Source: Cudoniella acicularis (lineage: Eukaryota > Ascomycota > Leotiomycetes > Helotiales > Helotiaceae). Taken from it: DNA of 23,141 nt. The stretch lies in NCBI GenBank assembly GCA_013054445.1, contig JAAMPI010000916.1, positions 1 to 23,141 on the forward strand, read 5' to 3'. Positions 20,151 to 23,141 of this stretch are shown piece after piece. A program made the position numbers and the translations under genes. The notes below the pieces were generated by a model. That model had not been told where the DNA came from and made no database searches. It was given only the letters and a program-made list of their open reading frames with translations. Position 1 is the first letter of the stretch, and the number at the start of each line of letters is the position of its first letter.

Positions 20151-22449
20151 ATGACTTCTGCCCCACCAAACGCGCCTACTTCTGGTGGAAAAGCGATCAA
20201 CACTTCTTCATCCCACTCGCCTCTCCAACAGCAACAAAACCAAATCACTTCTCCGAGCTTTGAGTCTAGTTCCAGGCGATCTAGTCACTCGATTCCCATT
20301 CATACCACTTCTCGAAACAATCAGAATCATAAGAAGCAACACAAGAACTCGAGGAAGCCGAGGCTTGCGGACGAGGACGCAATGGCGGAATCCGTACGTC
20401 TCCAATGCCTTATTCATCTACCCTTAAGCTAATAATCATAGGGTGCCATGAGAAACGCGAACGGTCGGAGAGGTCAGACGTCCATTACCCATCTAATGAA
20501 CTTCACCCTTCCTTCACGACCACAAGATTATCGGAATACAATTAGGCGTGGCACACGTCGTGGAAATATTTATGGGATAGGTTCCGGTCACCATTCTAGT
20601 GATAAGGCGAGGTTTGTACTCGATTCAATTTGGGGGATGTTTTGCTGACTGGGGCAGGTATATCCATGCAAATTACCGCTTCATCGTTAAGCCGCATGGG
20701 GACTACAAGCAGCAAGCCGTCAATGCGGATCAACACCTGGACTGGAATGATGTTCTACAAATTCTTGCCTCCTCCGTATCTCAAGAAGCCTCATGTCCAA
20801 TTTGCCTGTCCCACCCTGTAGCACCTCGAATGGCAAAGTGTGGCCATATTTTCTGTCTACCCTGCCTCATCCGCTATATGCATTCAACCGATGATACAAA
20901 CCCGATTCCAGAGAAGAAAGCTCGATGGAAGAAGTGCCCAATATGCTGGGATTCTGTTTATATTTCAGAGACGAGACCAGTACGGTGGTATACCGGGCAG
21001 GAAGGACCTCATCCAAAAGAGGGTGAGGACGTTGTATTGAGATTAGTCATGCGACAACCTGGAAGCACTCTTGCACTTCCCCGGGATGGAGCTGATGTTT
21101 TGGGTAAATCCGAAGACGTTCCTTGGTATTTTGCTGCCGAGGTGACTGATTATGCTCGGATTATGAAGGGTAGCGAGGAGTACATGAAGGAACAATACGA
21201 CAACGAGATTGAGGAGTTGAAGAAGCAAGAAAGCGAGGACGAATTGATGTTTGGAGAAGAACCTGAATGGACAAGAAAGGCTGTTAATGCTGTCAAGGAG
21301 GCAAAGGACAAAATACAGGGCATCGGAGACCCCCCACCAACACCCAAACAGCCTACCGAGAAGAAGCCGAAGCGACAGCCGATTCAATTCAACACAATTG
21401 AGGAAGATGTTCCACAAATGTACTTTGTCCAACACACTTCAAAGTCGGGTTTGGATCTGTCAAATGATCGTTCGGGGTCTTCTAATCTTGACTTGGTACC
21501 TCCTGATCGATTAAAGCAAGGAGAACCTTGGGAGGGAAAGCTATCAGAAATTCAGGAGCAGAGCCTGCCGTCCTCATCAAATACCAAGTCTGCCCAACCA
21601 CGTTCTCTCAACGAGGCACATCACCCGGATGCCCCGTACTTCTTCTACCAGTCCTTACTACACTATTACCTTGCACCACTTGATATTCGAATTCTCAAAT
21701 CTGCATTTGGCAATTTTGCCTCTTTTCCATCCACTTTACTTCCCCGCGTTGAGCGCGTTTCTACTGGTCACATAATGGATGACGAGCTTCGGAAACGAAC
21801 CAAATATCTTTCTCACCTTCCTTACGGCTGCGAGGTCGGTTTCCTGGAATGTAACTGGACCGATGTTGTTGCACCAGACATATTAGGCCAATTCAAAACA
21901 GAAATTGAGAAAAGACGGAAACGTAATCGGGACAAAGAGAACCGGGAAGAAAAGGATAGATTGCGAGCTGAAAAGGCGGAAGATGATGCTCGTTGGGCAA
22001 ATGCGAGGAGGAGACGACCAAGCATACCAAGTGAAAGTTACTCCGGAGACGACTTCCACCCCTTAGCTCCCTCATCTCTCGATGCTACGAACTCATCCCC
22101 GCCTTGGCCCACTCGGCAAGGCTCTTCATTCGCGACTCTTGCCTCTCCATCTACTAGTCCAACGGCACCCAGAACAGTTTGGGGAACAGCGAGAATTGCT
22201 CCGTCTTCTCCGGAACTTTGTGCTCGTCCACCTGAAAATAATGCGGATGATGGATGGCTTCATTCTTGGGAACAGGAATTGCTTGCCGAGAACGAGCTAA
22301 TTGCCCAGGTTCAAGCTGCATCTCTCAATGGGGAGTCAAGCCAAAGCTCGAAGCCTATTGCGACTGCTGGAAATGGTGGCGGGCAGGGAAAGAAAAAGAA
22401 AGCGAAGAAAATCACGTTAATGAGCACAACTGCTAGAAGAGCTGCATGA
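20151..22449 (+). CDS. RING finger protein, RNF10/Mag2 type E3 ubiquitin ligase
   Basis: Model: 20151-20393, 20442-20611, 20658-22449; introns of 48 bp (GTACGT...CATAG, phase 0) and 46 bp (GTTTGT...GGCAG, phase 2); 734 residues, frame intact. The first 80 residues are Ser/Gln-rich and then basic. The RNF10-family block SDKARYIHANYRFIVKP follows at about 134-150. The RING is C3HC4: Cys184, Cys187, Cys199, His201, Cys204, Cys207, Cys231, Cys234. Downstream are an acidic Glu/Lys-rich helix, a conserved middle part (FFYQSLLHYYLAPLDIRILKSAFG begins near 21640), a charged Arg/Lys/Glu helix (about 21900-22015), and a Lys-rich tail (GKKKKAKK). In animals RNF10 ubiquitinates 40S proteins uS3 and uS5, and yeast Mag2 acts on 40S in rRNA decay; the same role here is inferred. 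The cut between exons 2 and 3 falls inside the conserved KARY block and restores it exactly, which supports the model. Confidence 0.92.
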
Positions 22450-22877
22450 GTGAGTGGGTTTGCAAGTTTGAATGCATATATGGGATGCATAGCATAGGCG
22501 CTGGGATTGGGTTCGGGCTGTCTTTTGATCTGCTCTGCGGGTTTGTTTCATGCAATCAATGATCCGTCCGTTGATTTTCATCTGCAGATTTGTAGTTTAA
22601 ATAAATAAACAATTCAATGCTTTGTATTCACTTGAACTCTGCGATGGCGAGGAATGTTAGGTAGGTATGAACGGAATGCCTAAGAGGATGGATGGATCTT
22701 CGGAAATCCGCAGATTCCGAGTTGATATTTTTAAGCGATCTACTAAAAGCAAGGTGATACATTTATATAAAGAAAATTTTACACGAACAAACTGGGGAAT
22801 TTTCAAACAAACGGATTAGAGGTACACGGGTAGTTTTTGCGCTTCCTTTCTTTCTTTGCTGACATTTATAGTAAATG

Positions 22878-22896
22878 TGAATGAATGAATGAATGA
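22878..22896. repeat. TGAA microsatellite
   Basis: Four full TGAA units plus a partial one. Confidence 0.8.
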
Positions 22897-23020
22897 GTTG
22901 GGTTGCTTTTTTAGGCGGGTGATAGATAGGATTTACTTCTAATCTCACATCGGCGACCCCACCAAAATAATAGCAATGCTATAAAAGGGAATATTATGTA
23001 GGGAAGTATTGAAATAAGAC

Positions 23021-23035
23021 GAGAGAGAGAGAGAG
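23021..23035. repeat. GA microsatellite
   Basis: Seven and a half GA units. Confidence 0.8.
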
Positions 23036-23080
23036 TTAGAAAGGATAGTTGGGTGTTTTACATGTGATGAGTGAGGAGAT

Positions 23081-23104
23081 CTTATCTTATCTTATCTAAT
23101 CTTA
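23081..23104. repeat. CTTAT pentanucleotide repeat
   Basis: Three perfect CTTAT units followed by CTAAT and CTTA. Confidence 0.7.
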
Positions 23105-23141
23105 GCGAACCGCCCAACGACCAGAAATGTTCGTAACTGCT

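Larger units (their letters stand above)
22450..23141. other. Intergenic region with simple repeats
   Basis: This is the 3' flank of the RNF10-type gene; no gene is supported. It contains a TGAA tetranucleotide run (22878-22896), a GA run (23021-23035) and a CTTAT pentanucleotide run (23081-23104, three perfect copies followed by a degenerate one). AT-rich words such as AAATAAATAAAC near 22600 may serve in 3'-end formation. Confidence 0.5.

Noticed and set aside
22878..23104. Simple repeats as a CRISPR-like or telomeric array
   Set aside because: They are short microsatellites with no spacers and no telomere (TTAGGG) units.

Overview
The window is nuclear DNA from a filamentous ascomycete (Pezizomycotina; a leotiomycete would fit, but I cannot fix the genus). 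The reasons are short introns of 46-118 bp (most about 50 bp) with GTAAGT-like donors and CAG/TAG acceptors, a C-24(28) sterol reductase (ERG4), a full-length PDR-type ABC transporter, a GPI-anchored cysteine-rich wall protein, AT-rich gene-poor stretches, and long intergenic regions. I see no bacterial-style operons, CRISPR arrays, tRNA or rRNA genes.

Layout. 1-4146 is an accessory-looking, AT-rich part. It holds an HNH-nuclease-domain gene (+ strand, 486-1715, frame broken once), a small secreted GPI-anchored 8-cysteine protein (+, 2340-3038), and about 1.1 kb of AT-rich sequence with a cluster of GGGTA/CCGGGT repeats that looks like a decayed transposon. 4147-8642 (- strand) is a five-exon PDR/ABCG transporter with one frame break. 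9978-11832 (- strand) is erg4 in four exons, also with one frame break. 11833-14139 is mostly intergenic, but holds the first exon of a secreted-protein gene with its own TATA box; an LTR-like segment with a hairpin follows it. 14140-14931 (+) is a single-exon calcineurin-like phosphoesterase. 14932-16475 is intergenic, with a 60-bp tandem duplication. 16476-19207 (-) is a five-exon ubiquitin hydrolase of the Ubp3/USP10 type. A 943-bp shared promoter region separates it from 20151-22449 (+), a three-exon RING protein of the RNF10/Mag2 type. 22450-23141 is intergenic with simple repeats.

How the genes relate. The most interesting arrangement is the head-to-head pair of a USP10/Ubp3-type deubiquitinase and an RNF10/Mag2-type E3 ligase. 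In animals and yeast these families act in opposite directions on ubiquitin carried by the 40S ribosome. A shared promoter would put writer and eraser under common control; the co-regulation is inference. The ABC transporter and erg4 lie next to each other on the same strand and are both relevant to sterols and azole drugs, but nothing shows that they are co-regulated.

A window-wide oddity: three otherwise well-conserved genes (HNH, ABC, erg4) each carry exactly one single-base indel that breaks the frame, with perfect homology-like continuity on both sides. The erg4 one is in a run of G. Uncorrected sequencing error is the simplest explanation, but real decay of the HNH and ABC genes is possible. 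I found no convincing wholly new biological system here.
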